Notes: generated by a model not told the origin, from the sequence alone. DNA of 62,148 nucleotides from JAEZVV01 sp036652035 (GCA_036652035.1 JAVVWR010000009.1:1-62148); one strand, 5' to 3'; counted from the first letter of the stretch, positions 36,910 through 45,761 are shown. Numbers and translations: made by a program.

Positions 36910-38286
36910 TTAACGCGCTTCGCGCACTCGCACCGCCGACACCCACAGCGCGAAGCTGGCAAGGGTGAGGCCGGCACCGATCAAGCCGATCATGGTGCAG
37001 GTCCAGAAGCCGGCCGCGCCCATCGGCGGCCCCAAGGGCGTCGTGCTGAACGCCAGCCAGCTGCCGCCACCCAGACCCACTGCCCACAGCAAAACGCCGT
37101 AAATCACCATCGGCCAGAAGGTGACGTGGTAGCCGCGCAAGGCGAAGCCGCCGATGGCCTGCAGCGCGTCAAAGACGTGGAAGATCGCGCCGTAACCGAT
37201 CAGGCCCAGAGCTACCGTCGCGACCGCGGCGTTGGTGGTGTAGAGCCCGATCAGGGGTTCGCGGAACAGCCACAGCCCCGCCGCGGCAAAGACAGCAATC
37301 ACCACCGAGACCCGCAGCCCGCGCAAGGTGGCATTGCGAGCCTGGCGTGCATTGTCGGCGCCCAGGCTTTGCGCCACCAGGACGCTGGTGGCGATGCCCA
37401 GCGACAAGGGGATCATGAAGAGCAGGGCGGTCAGGTTGGCGACAATCTGGTGGCCGCCGACGGTGTCGGCACCGAGCCGGGCGATGAAGATCGCCATGAA
37501 AGTGAACGAGGTCACTTCAAACAGGGTGGAGAGCCCGATCGGCACGCCAAGCTTGAGCAGCTTGATCAGGGCCGCGGCCTGCGGCGCGTGAACCCGGGGC
37601 GCGCGCAGCCGCTGGTAGAACGGATCCCAGCGCCACACCGACCAGAAAAGGCCAAGAGCAACCCAGCTCAGGATGGCGGTGGCGATGCCGGCACCGGCGC
37701 CGCCAAAGGCCGGGATCGGCCCCAGTCCGTACATGAAGAGTGCGTTGAGCGGCACCTTGAGCGCCAGGGTCGAGAGCGAGATCACCATCATCACCTTGGG
37801 CCGGGACACCGCGGCGTTAAGAGCGATGAAGGCGCGCGCGCCAAGCGCGGCGGGCAGGCCGAAGGCGACCGCATGAAGATAGGTGGTGGCCAGCTCGGCG
37901 ACATGGCCTTCGGCCTTGGCCAGGCCCAGCCAGAGCCCGGTCGCACTGATCAGCGGCGCGCCGACCAGCAACAAGAGGAGCGCCAGCCACATCGCCTGCT
38001 GCAGCTCGAAGCCGACCTGGCGGTAACGACGCGCGCCGTAGTGGTGGCCGGCGATAGGCGAGAGGCCTTGCAGCACGCCGACCAGCCCCATGTAGATCGA
38101 GATGTAGGCCGCCAGGCCGATCGCCACCGCGGCGAGGTCGTCAGGCGAAAGCCGCCCGGCCATGATGGTGTCGACCGTGCCGTTGCCGACGATGGCCAGA
38201 TTGGCAATGAAGATCGGCCATGCGAGCCGAAGAAAGGCGCGCAGCGAGGTGTCCGGCGGTGTGGGCCGGGCGTTGCTGTCGGTCAT
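36910..38286 (-). CDS. MATE-family multidrug/cation antiporter (NorM type)
   Basis: A 458-residue protein with about twelve transmembrane helices in two homologous halves. Family features are WPIFIANLAIVGNGTVDTIMAGRLSPDDLAAVAIG in helix 1-2 and the second-half counterpart KLGVPIGLSTLFEVTSFTFMAIFIARLGADTVGGHQI. It exports drugs or metabolites using a sodium or proton gradient; the substrate is not visible. It lies 26 bases after the ArnT-like gene on the same strand and may be co-transcribed with it. Confidence 0.92.
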   Translation of the reverse strand: MTDSNARPTPPDTSLRAFLRLAWPIFIANLAIVGNGTVDTIMAGRLSPDDLAAVAIGLAAYISIYMGLVGVLQGLSPIAGHHYGARRYRQVGFELQQAMWLALLLLLVGAPLISATGLWLGLAKAEGHVAELATTYLHAVAFGLPAALGARAFIALNAAVSRPKVMMVISLSTLALKVPLNALFMYGLGPIPAFGGAGAGIATAILSWVALGLFWSVWRWDPFYQRLRAPRVHAPQAAALIKLLKLGVPIGLSTLFEVTSFTFMAIFIARLGADTVGGHQIVANLTALLFMIPLSLGIATSVLVAQSLGADNARQARNATLRGLRVSVVIAVFAAAGLWLFREPLIGLYTTNAAVATVALGLIGYGAIFHVFDALQAIGGFALRGYHVTFWPMVIYGVLLWAVGLGGGSWLAFSTTPLGPPMGAAGFWTCTMIGLIGAGLTLASFALWVSAVRVREAR

Positions 38287-38312
38287 GCTGGCTCGGCGCC
38301 TGGCGGCGCCGC

Positions 38313-40049
38313 TCAGGGTTGCGGGGTAAGCAGCCGGAACACTTCGTCCGGGCGGGTACGACTCTTGGTGGTATTCAAAAGCTGCCAGCTTCCGGCGGGC
38401 AGCTCATTGTCGAGCTGGCTGCGCTGCATGTCGCGGTGCAGGAGAAAACGGCACTGGCCACGATCGTCATCGCGCTCGAAACGCAGGCCGCTGTGGTGCG
38501 CGATCAAGGCGCGCACGCCGGCGGGCATATGCCAGGTGCGCACGCAGTCGCCTGGCGTGCCGCCGGCGTTGGCGACTTGTGCTGCGATTTCGCGGCCGGC
38601 CGGGCGGTAATCACGATTGGCATCGACCGCGTCACGGAACAGCCCCACCACGACAATCCAGGTCATTGCCAATCCGGCTGCGGCAAGCCCGGGGCCGCGC
38701 CACAACACCAAGGGATGGCGGCGGATGCGCCACACCACCAAGCCGATCCAGATCAAGGTGGCGACCAACGCTACGGTGAAATACAAGGGGTTGATCTCGG
38801 CCGCCACGCCAGGAGCAAAGCGCAGGATCGAATGGGCCATCTTGGGGGGCCAGCCCGTCTGCCAGGCGAAGAAATACAACCACAGAGCCGTGGCCACCAG
38901 CGAGAAGGCGGCGATCGAGAACCAGTCGATCACGTTCTCTGCGCCTCGGCGCAAAGAGCTCGCACCGAAGGCGGCCAGCACCACCAGCGGCGGCACCAGC
39001 AGCATCATCTGCGAGTCACCCAGGCTGGCGCTCAAAGGCATGGCGAGCAGGATTGCGGCCAGGCATGCCAGCGGCAGCGCCATGTGCGGATGGGCAATCG
39101 AGTGGCGCCAGGCGTAAATCGCCCAGGCGGCAAACGGCCACAGCGGCCATGTGTACCAGGCGAAGTTGCGAGCGAACCAGAGATAGCCCTCGCCGCGCAG
39201 CGGGCCGAAGTCGCGCAGGTTGTCGAGCCACCAGGCGTCAAACCAGGGAGCGGCGGCGAGGCCTGCCACGAGCCAGGCGCCCAGCGGCCAAATCGAAAAA
39301 ACCGCCAGCGCCACGCCAACGGTCAGGGCCGCGCGCCAGCGGCGATGGCCGGGTGTGAGGGCGGTGACCAGCAGCGCGCCCGCCAGCAGCGTGGCAGCAG
39401 CCTGCAGCCCGGAGGAGAGCGCGGCTCCGCCGATTGCCGCCCCCGTGAGCGCAGCGCCAGCCCAGGGGCGGTCAAGGCTCCAGACCAGACCGAAGAAGGC
39501 GGCGGCGGCCAGCGCGAAGGTCGCCGTGTCGGGGACGGCTTCGTGCAGGCGCACGACCAGGCCAAAGGTGGCAACCAGCAGCAAGACGGCGACATCGGCC
39601 AGGGCGCGGCCGTAATCGCGCGGTTGAGCCTGGCCGCCAAAGGCAAAGACGACCGGCTGCGCTTCGGCACGCCGCGCCAGTCGCCAGGTCGCATACCAGA
39701 GCATCGAGGTGGCAAGGCTAAACCACAGGACGATCGTCAGTCGGGCCGCCGTGGGAGCCGCCATGACTTCGCCGAAGAGGCGGATGAAAACCGCGCCGAC
39801 CCAGCCCGTCAGCGGTCCGGACTCGACGGCGGCGGCGCCCGCGACATTGGGCAGCCACCAGTCGATGGCGCTGCCGTGGGCCATCGTCCACATCACGCCG
39901 AAAGCGGCGGCGTCCTTGAGGGTCCAGGGGTCGCGGCCGAACAGTCCCGGCACGATGAACGCGACGAGCAGGGCGATCAGCGCCCAGCGCGGCAACTTGG
40001 CGGCGGCAGCGGCGGTGACCTTGGCGGGGGAGGGGCGTTCTTCAAACAT
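38313..40049 (-). CDS. ArnT/GT39-like polytopic membrane protein, probable glycosyltransferase
   Basis: A 578-residue protein with about 11-12 hydrophobic helices and a soluble C-terminal domain of about 100 residues (from DAVDANRDYRPAGREIA). The early segment GRDPWTLKDAAAFGVMWTMAHG and WWLPNVAG, with acidic and tryptophan residues in the first periplasmic loop, resembles ArnT/Dpm-PMT (GT-C fold) proteins that transfer lipid-linked sugars. I cannot identify donor or acceptor. It lies between rpmE2 and the MATE gene. The rpmE2 terminator ends 10 bases before its ATG, so any promoter must be upstream or it relies on read-through. Confidence 0.6.
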   Translation of the reverse strand: MFEERPSPAKVTAAAAAKLPRWALIALLVAFIVPGLFGRDPWTLKDAAAFGVMWTMAHGSAIDWWLPNVAGAAAVESGPLTGWVGAVFIRLFGEVMAAPTAARLTIVLWFSLATSMLWYATWRLARRAEAQPVVFAFGGQAQPRDYGRALADVAVLLLVATFGLVVRLHEAVPDTATFALAAAAFFGLVWSLDRPWAGAALTGAAIGGAALSSGLQAAATLLAGALLVTALTPGHRRWRAALTVGVALAVFSIWPLGAWLVAGLAAAPWFDAWWLDNLRDFGPLRGEGYLWFARNFAWYTWPLWPFAAWAIYAWRHSIAHPHMALPLACLAAILLAMPLSASLGDSQMMLLVPPLVVLAAFGASSLRRGAENVIDWFSIAAFSLVATALWLYFFAWQTGWPPKMAHSILRFAPGVAAEINPLYFTVALVATLIWIGLVVWRIRRHPLVLWRGPGLAAAGLAMTWIVVVGLFRDAVDANRDYRPAGREIAAQVANAGGTPGDCVRTWHMPAGVRALIAHHSGLRFERDDDRGQCRFLLHRDMQRSQLDNELPAGSWQLLNTTKSRTRPDEVFRLLTPQP

Positions 40050-40055
40050 CGTGAA

Positions 40056-40083
40056 CGAAAAGGGGCAGCCGAAGCTGCCCCTT
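40056..40083 (-). terminator. rpmE2 terminator
   Basis: AAGGGGCAGC and GCTGCCCCTT form a perfect 10-bp stem with loop CGAA. On the minus strand it is followed by TTTTC. It lies directly before the next ATG at 40049. Confidence 0.85.
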
Positions 40084-40103
40084 CGAAGTCCAGGCCTGTG
40101 ACC

Positions 40104-40400
40104 TTACTTCTTCTTCGAGCGAGCAGCAGCTTCGGCGGCGGCGGCGTTGACCGCTTCCGTCTTGGCGGCGAACTTCTGGCGGAACTTCTCCACACGGCCG
40201 GCTTCGGTGATGCGGGTCTGCGCGCCGGTGTAGAACGGGTGCGATTCCGACGAGGTGTCGAGCTTGATCAGCGGCAGGGTCTTGCCGTCGATTTCGATGG
40301 TCTCGCGCGACTGAGCGGTCGAGCGGATGATGAATTGCTGGTTGATCGTGACGTCGAGGAAGCAGACGTTGCGGTAAGCGGGATGGCCTTCGTTCTTCAT
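40104..40400 (-). CDS. rpmE2: 50S ribosomal protein L31 type B
   Basis: A 98-residue L31 of the zinc-independent type B. It has HPAYRNVCFLD near the N terminus and SSESHPFYTGAQTRITEAGRVEKFRQKF, and lacks the CxxC zinc ribbon of type A. The C-terminal tail is Ala/Lys-rich (NAAAAEAAARSKKK). TAGGAA lies 6 bases before the ATG. It lies downstream of rho, separated by about 220 bases. Type B paralogues are often zinc-starvation induced, but as I see no type A copy here this may be the only L31. Confidence 0.95.
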   Translation of the reverse strand: MKNEGHPAYRNVCFLDVTINQQFIIRSTAQSRETIEIDGKTLPLIKLDTSSESHPFYTGAQTRITEAGRVEKFRQKFAAKTEAVNAAAAEAAARSKKK

Positions 40401-40576
40401 GGAAATTCCTAGTAAGTGTCGGTCGCCAGAAAAGCCTTGCGGGCCGGCCTGCAGCTAGCAGGTCTTACGGCAGGCATGCCTGACCACGTGCCGTGGCTGG
40501 GAAGCAGGCGATTATCGTTGATCCAGCCGGCCCCGGCAAACGAGGGTTGGCGCGGGTGGGTCCGGCCAGATGCACG

Positions 40577-40600
40577 AAGGGCGCAGCAAGCTGCGCCCTT
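40577..40600 (-). terminator. Hairpin after rho
   Basis: AAGGGCGCAG and CTGCGCCCTT form a perfect 10-bp stem with loop CAAG, about 20 bases beyond the rho stop. The minus-strand trailer CGTGC has no T run, so efficiency is uncertain. Confidence 0.6.
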
Positions 40601-40621
40601 GGCGGGATGCGAGGCGAGCGA

Positions 40622-41884
40622 TCAGCCGCCGCGGCGCATCATGTCGAAGAATTCGGCGTTGGTCTTGGTTGCCTTCATCTTGTCGAGCAGGAACTCCATC
40701 GCCTGGATTTCATCCATGCCGTAGAGCAGCTTGCGCAGGATCCAGACCTTTTGCAGGATGTCCGGCTTGAGCAGCAGCTCTTCGCGCCGGGTACCGGAGC
40801 GGTTGACGTTGAGCGCGGGGTAGACGCGCTTTTCGGCCAGGCGGCGCTCCATGTGGATTTCCATGTTGCCGGTGCCCTTGAACTCCTCGTAGATCACGTC
40901 GTCCATGCGGCTGCCGGTGTCGATCAGCGCGGTGGCGATGATGGTCAACGACCCGCCTTCCTCGATGTTGCGCGCTGCGCCGAAGAAGCGCTTGGGGCGC
41001 TGCAGGGCGTTGGCGTCGACACCGCCCGTGAGCACCTTGCCGGAGGTCGGGACCACCGTGTTGTAGGCGCGTGCCAGGCGGGTGATCGAGTCGAGCAGGA
41101 TCACCACGTCCTTTTTCGATTCGGCCAGGCGCTTGGCCTTCTCGATCACCATCTCGGCCACTTGGACGTGGCGGGCGGCGGGTTCGTCGAAGGTCGAGGC
41201 GACCACTTCGCCGCGTACCGAGCGCTGCATCTCGGTCACTTCCTCGGGACGCTCATCGATCAGCAGGACGATCAACACCATGTCCGGGTGGTTGGCCGCA
41301 ATGGCGTGCGCGATGTGCTGCATCAGCACCGTCTTGCCGCTCTTGGGGCTGGCCACCAACAAGCCGCGCTGGCCCTTGCCGATCGGGGCAATGATGTCGA
41401 TCAGGCGGCCGGTGAGGTTTTCCTCGCCCTTCATGTCGCGCTCGAGCTTGAGCGGTTCATCGGGGAAGAGCGGCGTCAGGTTCTCGAACAGGATGCGGTG
41501 CTTGAGGGTTTCCGGCGCCACGCCGTTGACCTTGTCCACCTTGACCAGGGCGAAGTAGCGCTCGCCATCCTTGGGGGTGCGGACTTCACCTTCGATCGAA
41601 TCGCCGGTGTGCAGGTTGAAGCGGCGAATCTGCGAGGGCGAGATGTAGATGTCGTCCGTGCTCGCCAGATACGACGTGTCGGGCGAACGCAGGAAGCCGA
41701 AGCCGTCGGGCAGCACTTCGAGGGTGCCGTCGCCGAAGATCTGTTCGCCGGTCTTCGCCTTCTTCTTCAGGATCGCAAACATCAACTCCTGTTTGCGCAT
41801 CCGGTTGGCGTTGTCGATTTCCAGGCTCTGCGCCATGTCGAGCAATTGCGACACGTGCTGGGCTTTGAGGTCGGAGAGGTGCAT
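40622..41884 (-). CDS. rho: Transcription termination factor Rho
   Basis: A 420-residue hexameric RNA helicase. The N-terminal helical part (MHLSDLKAQHVSQLLDMAQ) is followed by the RNA-binding cold-shock-like domain with DGFGFLRSP and YISPSQIRRFNL, Walker A SPKSGKT at residues 179-185, the Walker B region VVILLDSITRLARAYN, and the Q/R-loop segments RNIEEGGSLTIIATALIDTGSRMD. The length is standard with no insertion. It lies downstream of trxA on the same strand, the usual trxA-rho order, with 87 bases between and no terminator. Confidence 0.98.
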   Translation of the reverse strand: MHLSDLKAQHVSQLLDMAQSLEIDNANRMRKQELMFAILKKKAKTGEQIFGDGTLEVLPDGFGFLRSPDTSYLASTDDIYISPSQIRRFNLHTGDSIEGEVRTPKDGERYFALVKVDKVNGVAPETLKHRILFENLTPLFPDEPLKLERDMKGEENLTGRLIDIIAPIGKGQRGLLVASPKSGKTVLMQHIAHAIAANHPDMVLIVLLIDERPEEVTEMQRSVRGEVVASTFDEPAARHVQVAEMVIEKAKRLAESKKDVVILLDSITRLARAYNTVVPTSGKVLTGGVDANALQRPKRFFGAARNIEEGGSLTIIATALIDTGSRMDDVIYEEFKGTGNMEIHMERRLAEKRVYPALNVNRSGTRREELLLKPDILQKVWILRKLLYGMDEIQAMEFLLDKMKATKTNAEFFDMMRRGG

Positions 41885-41971
41885 GGCGGTGGGGGAAGTA
41901 GTGGGGCGCCGTTGGCTGGCGAGGTGCCCGCGAGGGAGGCTGGGTGAACGTGGAGTCCACCCAGGTAAGAA

Positions 41972-42298
41972 TCAGAGACTGCCGTCGATGAAGGCGGTGA
42001 GCTGCGACTTCGAGAGTGCGCCGACCTTGGTGCCGACCACCGCGCCGTCCTTGAACAGCATCAGGGTCGGGATGCCGCGGATGCCGTACTTGGCGGGCGT
42101 GGACTGGTTCTCGTCGACGTTGACCTTGGCCACGGTGACCTTGCCGCCGTATTCCTTGGCCACTTCCTCAAGGATCGGGGCAATCATGCGGCACGGGCCA
42201 CACCATTCGGCCCAATAGTCCACCAGCACGGGACCATCGGCCTTGAGGACGTCATTCTCGAACGTGGCATCGCTCACGTACTTGATATCGGTGCTCAT
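41972..42298 (-). CDS. trxA: Thioredoxin 1
   Basis: A 108-residue cytosolic disulfide reductase. The active site is WAEWCGPCRMIAP (Cys33, Cys36), with the cis-proline in GIRGIPTLMLFKDG. The start at 42298 has AAGGA 6 bases upstream and gives the family N terminus. It is probably co-transcribed with rho. Confidence 0.97.
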   Translation of the reverse strand: MSTDIKYVSDATFENDVLKADGPVLVDYWAEWCGPCRMIAPILEEVAKEYGGKVTVAKVNVDENQSTPAKYGIRGIPTLMLFKDGAVVGTKVGALSKSQLTAFIDGSL

Positions 42299-42784
42299 CT
42301 GAATCCTTTGGGCGCAGGTTTGAAGCGCCAGACTGTCGGGGAATTGACTCGGGGAGGGTGATCTTTGCCGGCCACACCGAACGGGGGCCAAGGCGATTGG
42401 TGCGCATGGTAGCACTTTGCGCCGGCGGGGGAAGCGGGCTCAACCGGCGGGCTCGCGCCCTCCTCGAGTTGCAGCCGATCGCCGATCGTTTCGCTCAATG
42501 GACGCCAGAGCGAGAGCAAGGTCTGGGGCCGCGGATCGCGTGCCAGCTGGCGGTCCTGGGTGTGACCCGCGGCCGAGCGCGCCAGGGCCGTGACGTGGGC
42601 GCCGAGTTTTTTTCGACCGGGAGGCCGAGTGTTACCGGCCGCAGTGGGAGCGCTACGCATGCCGGCTGAGTGAACTTGAATCTGGCCGCCGCCTTGCGGC
42701 GGGCCCTGTATTTTCCCTTGATTCAGGGCTGGCGCGAGTGGTCGCCGGAAGTGGACGGGAGCGGTCTGAGGTAGACTTCGTTCT
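42299..42784. other. 486-base region between trxA and the SRP RNA, no gene seen
   Basis: Several GC-driven open frames cross it on both strands but none has a ribosome site or family features. Near 42683-42704 GGCCGCCGC and GCGGCGGGCC can fold, followed by CTGTATTTTC. A -10-like TAGACT for the SRP RNA lies at 42772-42777. I see nothing else I can name. Confidence 0.5.
42772..42777 (+). promoter_or_regulatory. Probable -10 element of the SRP RNA gene
   Basis: TAGACT ends 7 bases before the predicted RNA 5' end at 42785, the right distance. The -35 region (AAGTGG) is poor. Confidence 0.4.
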
Positions 42785-42880
42785 GGCGGGCCCCCTCGCA
42801 TGTGGGTGCCGTGAATCTGGTCAGGTCGGGAACGAAGCAGCCACAGCGGAGTTCCTACAGTGCCGAGGACAAGGCTCGCC
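42785..42880 (+). ncRNA. ffs: Signal recognition particle 4.5S RNA (small bacterial SRP RNA)
   Basis: A roughly 96-base RNA. Ends GGCGGGCC (42785-42792) and GGCTCGCC (42873-42880) pair with one G-U. The centre carries the universal Ffh-binding hairpin CTGGTCAGGT...GAAGCAGCCACAG with a GGAA tetraloop. The tetraloop-closing pair is G-C here (TCGGGAACGA) where E. coli has C-G (TCCGGAAGGA), a compensated change. T-rich sequence follows (TCTTCCCTTTT). It is upstream of dnaX, as ffs is in many betaproteobacteria, although a GNAT gene intervenes. Exact ends are inferred from pairing. Confidence 0.9.
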
Positions 42881-43010
42881 TCTTCCCTTTTCGGCCGTCT
42901 TGCAGGCGAGCGTCGATGCGCTGGTTCCCGCCAGGCGCGGTAACCTCGAGTCGCGGCCGAACGAAAATCTCCGCAGTTCCTGGCAACGACCTCGTACTCC
43001 GGCACACTCC

Positions 43011-43502
43011 ATGACCTTCCGAATCGAACCCGCCCGCCAACAAGACTGTGGTGTGCTTGTTGAACTCATTCGCTCGCTCGCGGAGTACGAAAAACTCGAC
43101 CATCTGGTCGAGACTTCCGATGAGCAGGTACGTGCCGAGCTGTTTGGCCCGGCGCCGGTGATCGAGGCCGTGATCGGCTGGGAAGAGGCGCGCGGCGGTA
43201 CCCAGGCGGTGGCGTTCGCTCTGTACTTTCACAATTACTCAACCTTTCTGTCGCGCCGCGGTCTCTACCTTGAAGACTTGTTTGTGGTGCCAGAGGCGCG
43301 CCGTCGCGGTTACGGCAAGGTGCTGATGCGGCACCTGGCGCGCACGGCGGTCGAGCGCGGTTGCGGCCGCTTCGAGTGGAGCGTGCTCGACTGGAACCAG
43401 CCCGCGATCGAGTTCTATGAATCGCTCGGCGCCGAGGTTCTGGCCGACTGGCGCATCTGCCGCATCACCGGTCCGGCGCTCGCGCGCATGGGCTCCGACT
43501 AA
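43011..43502 (+). CDS. GNAT-family N-acetyltransferase (diamine acetyltransferase-like)
   Basis: A 163-residue GCN5-related acetyltransferase. The acetyl-CoA site is GLYLEDLFVVPEARRRGYGKVLMRHLA, with the R-R-G-Y-G pattern; other features are the N-terminal LVELIRSLAEYEKL and the C-terminal SVLDWNQPAIEFYESLGA. The overall pattern is that of spermidine/thialysine-type acetyltransferases, but the substrate is inferred. It lies between ffs and dnaX. There is no Shine-Dalgarno before the ATG at 43011. Confidence 0.88.
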   Translation: MTFRIEPARQQDCGVLVELIRSLAEYEKLDHLVETSDEQVRAELFGPAPVIEAVIGWEEARGGTQAVAFALYFHNYSTFLSRRGLYLEDLFVVPEARRRGYGKVLMRHLARTAVERGCGRFEWSVLDWNQPAIEFYESLGAEVLADWRICRITGPALARMGSD

Positions 43503-43526
43503 AGTCGGCCGCCCGGCCGCGCCACG

Positions 43527-43532
43527 TAGAAT
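43527..43532 (+). promoter_or_regulatory. Probable -10 element of dnaX, leaderless geometry
   Basis: TAGAAT (5 of 6) is separated by exactly 7 bases from the dnaX ATG, so the transcript would start at or next to the start codon. No Shine-Dalgarno is present. The -35 is not recognisable. Confidence 0.45.
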
Positions 43533-43539
43533 CGACCGC

Positions 43540-45420
43540 ATGTCCTATCAGGTCCTTGCCCGCAAATGGCGGCCGCGTGATTTTGCGACGACGGTCGGCC
43601 AGGATCACGTGGTGCGTGCGCTCACCCATGCGCTGCGCGAACAACGGCTGCACCACGCCTATCTCTTTACCGGCACGCGCGGGGTGGGCAAGACCACGCT
43701 CTCGCGCATCCTCGCCAAGAGCCTCAACTGCGTCGGACCCGACGGCACCGGCGGCATCACGGATCAGCCGTGCGGCGTGTGCGAGGCCTGCACCGCGATC
43801 GATGCCGGTCGCTTTGTCGACTACATCGAGATGGACGCGGCGAGCAATCGCGGCGTCGATGAGATGGTCGCGCTGCTCGAGCGCGCGATGTACGCGCCCA
43901 CCAATGCGCGCTTCAAGGTCTACATGATCGACGAAGTGCATCAGCTCTCGAACCACGCCTTCAACGCGATGTTGAAGACGCTCGAGGAGCCGCCCGACTA
44001 CGTCAAGTTCATTCTCGCCACCACCGACCCGCAGAAGGTGCCGGTGACGGTGCTCTCGCGCTGCCTGCAGTTCAACCTCAAGAACATGACGCCGAGCGGC
44101 ATCGCTGCTCACATGGCCGAGATCCTCGGCCATGAAGGCATTGAAGCCGAACCGGCTGCGCTGCGCATGCTGGCGCACGGCGCGCGCGGCTCGATGCGCG
44201 ACGGCCTGTCGCTGCTCGACCAGGCGATCGCGTTTGCCGCCGGCCCGGTCTCGCTCGAGGCGGTGCGTTCGATGCTGGGCGCGATCGACTCCGACACCCT
44301 GGTGCGACTGCTCGATGCGCTCGCCGCGCGCGACGCGACCGCCATGATGGCGATCGCCGACGAGATGGGCACGCGCAGCCTGTCCTACGGTCAGGCGCTG
44401 CGCGACCTCGCCAGCCTCTTGCACCGGATCGCCCTGACGCAACAAGTGCCGGGAGCGATTACCGAGGAAGAGGCCGATGCCGCCGAGGTCAAGCGGCTGG
44501 CGGCTGCCTTTGCACCCGAGGAAGTTCAGCTCTACTACCAGATCGCCTTGCACGGCCGCAACGACCTGCATCTGGCGCCCGACGAGTATGCCGGCTTCAC
44601 CATGAGCCTGATGCGCATGCTCGCCTTCGTGCCGGATGCCGCTCCCGCTGTTCGCAGTCACGACGCGCCGTTGCTGGCGACACGCCCGGCTCGCACCAGC
44701 GTGGCGCCGCGCGCGCCGGCGCCGGTTGCGGCCCTGGTCCCTGCGCCGCGCCCGGCGCCGGTCGTGGGCAAAGCGCGTTCGGACGAACCGCCTGGCATGC
44801 CGCCGCCGTGGGACGACGACGACCCCATTGGCCGCGCGCGGGCCCCAGTTGGCCGTCCGCCCTGGGAGAGCGCCGAACCGCAGGCGCCCGCTGCCGCCGC
44901 GCCGCGCCGCGGCCCGCCGATGCCGACCGGCCGGCCGGCGTGGGAAGTCGATCACTCGGAAAATCCGGCCCCCGCCGCGCCCGAATCCGCGTCGCAGCGG
45001 GCCGCAGCGACGGTGGCGCGGCCTGCCAAGGGGCCGATCGCCACGGCCGACTGGCCGGCTCTGGTCAACCGCCTCAAGGTGGTTGGCATGGCGCGCGAGC
45101 TGGCGGCGCGGGCCGAGCTGATTGGCGTCGAGGGCGATACCTTCCGGCTGCGGGTGGCGCTCAAGCCGCTCGGCGAGGCGGGTAACGTCAAGCGGCTGGA
45201 AGCCGCGCTCAGCGTGGCGTTGGGCCGCACTGCCAAAGTGGCTGTTGAGGTGGGAGTCACCGCTGGGCCGACCGCGGCGGGGATCGCCGCAGAGACTCGC
45301 GCCGAGCTCCAGCGCGAGGCGGAGGCGGCGATTTACGCCGATCCCTTCGTGCGAGAATTGATCGACCAATTTGGCGCCGAGGTGGATGCGTCGAGCATCC
45401 GTCCGCGCAGTAACCCGTAA
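43540..45420 (+). CDS. dnaX: DNA polymerase III subunits gamma/tau
   Basis: A 626-residue clamp-loader ATPase. Walker A GTRGVGKT is at residues 45-52; the zinc module is Cys64, Cys78, Cys81, Cys84; the Walker B region MIDEVHQLS and sensor 1 ATTDPQKVP follow. A Pro/Ala-rich linker (about residues 370-515) precedes a C-terminal tau domain (from ADWPALVNRLKVVGMARELAARAEL) that would contact the polymerase alpha subunit. I see no A-rich slippery site, so a programmed frameshift to gamma is not apparent. It lies 13 bases before ybaB. Confidence 0.96.
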   Translation: MSYQVLARKWRPRDFATTVGQDHVVRALTHALREQRLHHAYLFTGTRGVGKTTLSRILAKSLNCVGPDGTGGITDQPCGVCEACTAIDAGRFVDYIEMDAASNRGVDEMVALLERAMYAPTNARFKVYMIDEVHQLSNHAFNAMLKTLEEPPDYVKFILATTDPQKVPVTVLSRCLQFNLKNMTPSGIAAHMAEILGHEGIEAEPAALRMLAHGARGSMRDGLSLLDQAIAFAAGPVSLEAVRSMLGAIDSDTLVRLLDALAARDATAMMAIADEMGTRSLSYGQALRDLASLLHRIALTQQVPGAITEEEADAAEVKRLAAAFAPEEVQLYYQIALHGRNDLHLAPDEYAGFTMSLMRMLAFVPDAAPAVRSHDAPLLATRPARTSVAPRAPAPVAALVPAPRPAPVVGKARSDEPPGMPPPWDDDDPIGRARAPVGRPPWESAEPQAPAAAAPRRGPPMPTGRPAWEVDHSENPAPAAPESASQRAAATVARPAKGPIATADWPALVNRLKVVGMARELAARAELIGVEGDTFRLRVALKPLGEAGNVKRLEAALSVALGRTAKVAVEVGVTAGPTAAGIAAETRAELQREAEAAIYADPFVRELIDQFGAEVDASSIRPRSNP

Positions 45421-45433
45421 AGAGAGATTCGTC

Positions 45434-45760
45434 ATGATGAAAGGCCAAATCGCCGGGCTGATGCAGCAGGCGCAGAAGATGCAAGAGAACATGAAGCGCA
45501 TGCAGGAGCAGCTCGCTTCGATCGAGGTCGAAGGCCAGTCGGGCGCCGGCATGGTCAAGGTCGTGATGACCTGCAAGCACGATGTCAAGCGCGTGACGAT
45601 CGACCCCAGCCTGGTCGGCGACGACAAGGACATGCTTGAGGATCTGGTCGCTGCCGCCTTCAACGACGCGGTTCGCCGCGTCGAGGCCACGACCCAGGAA
45701 AAGATGGCGTCAGTGACCGCCGGCATGCCGATGCCGCCGGGATTTAAGCTGCCGTTTTAA
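45434..45760 (+). CDS. ybaB: YbaB/EbfC nucleoid-associated protein
   Basis: A 108-residue DNA-binding protein: MMKGQIAGLMQQAQKMQENMKRMQEQLASIEVEGQSGAGMV, the coiled first helix typical of the family, then VKRVTIDPSLVGDDKDMLEDLVAAAFNDAVRR and the tail PPGFKLPF. Standard dnaX-ybaB-recR order. The gene is complete. Its last 55 bases (45707-45761) are repeated after the N run. Confidence 0.95.
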   Translation: MMKGQIAGLMQQAQKMQENMKRMQEQLASIEVEGQSGAGMVKVVMTCKHDVKRVTIDPSLVGDDKDMLEDLVAAAFNDAVRRVEATTQEKMASVTAGMPMPPGFKLPF

Positions 45761-45761
45761 T
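45707..45761 (+). repeat. 55-base direct repeat, copy 1 (3' end of ybaB)
   Basis: Identical to 45862-45916 on the other side of the 100-N gap. It contains the last 18 codons of ybaB including the stop codon. This is read as an unmerged contig overlap, not a biological repeat. Confidence 0.95.

Noticed and set aside
42295..43005. 236-codon minus-strand frame between trxA and the GNAT gene
   Set aside because: It runs straight through the SRP RNA, is Arg/Pro-rich without family motifs and has no ribosome site.
43540..45420. Programmed frameshift in dnaX producing gamma
   Set aside because: There is no A-rich slippery heptamer as in E. coli; the linker region is GC-rich throughout.
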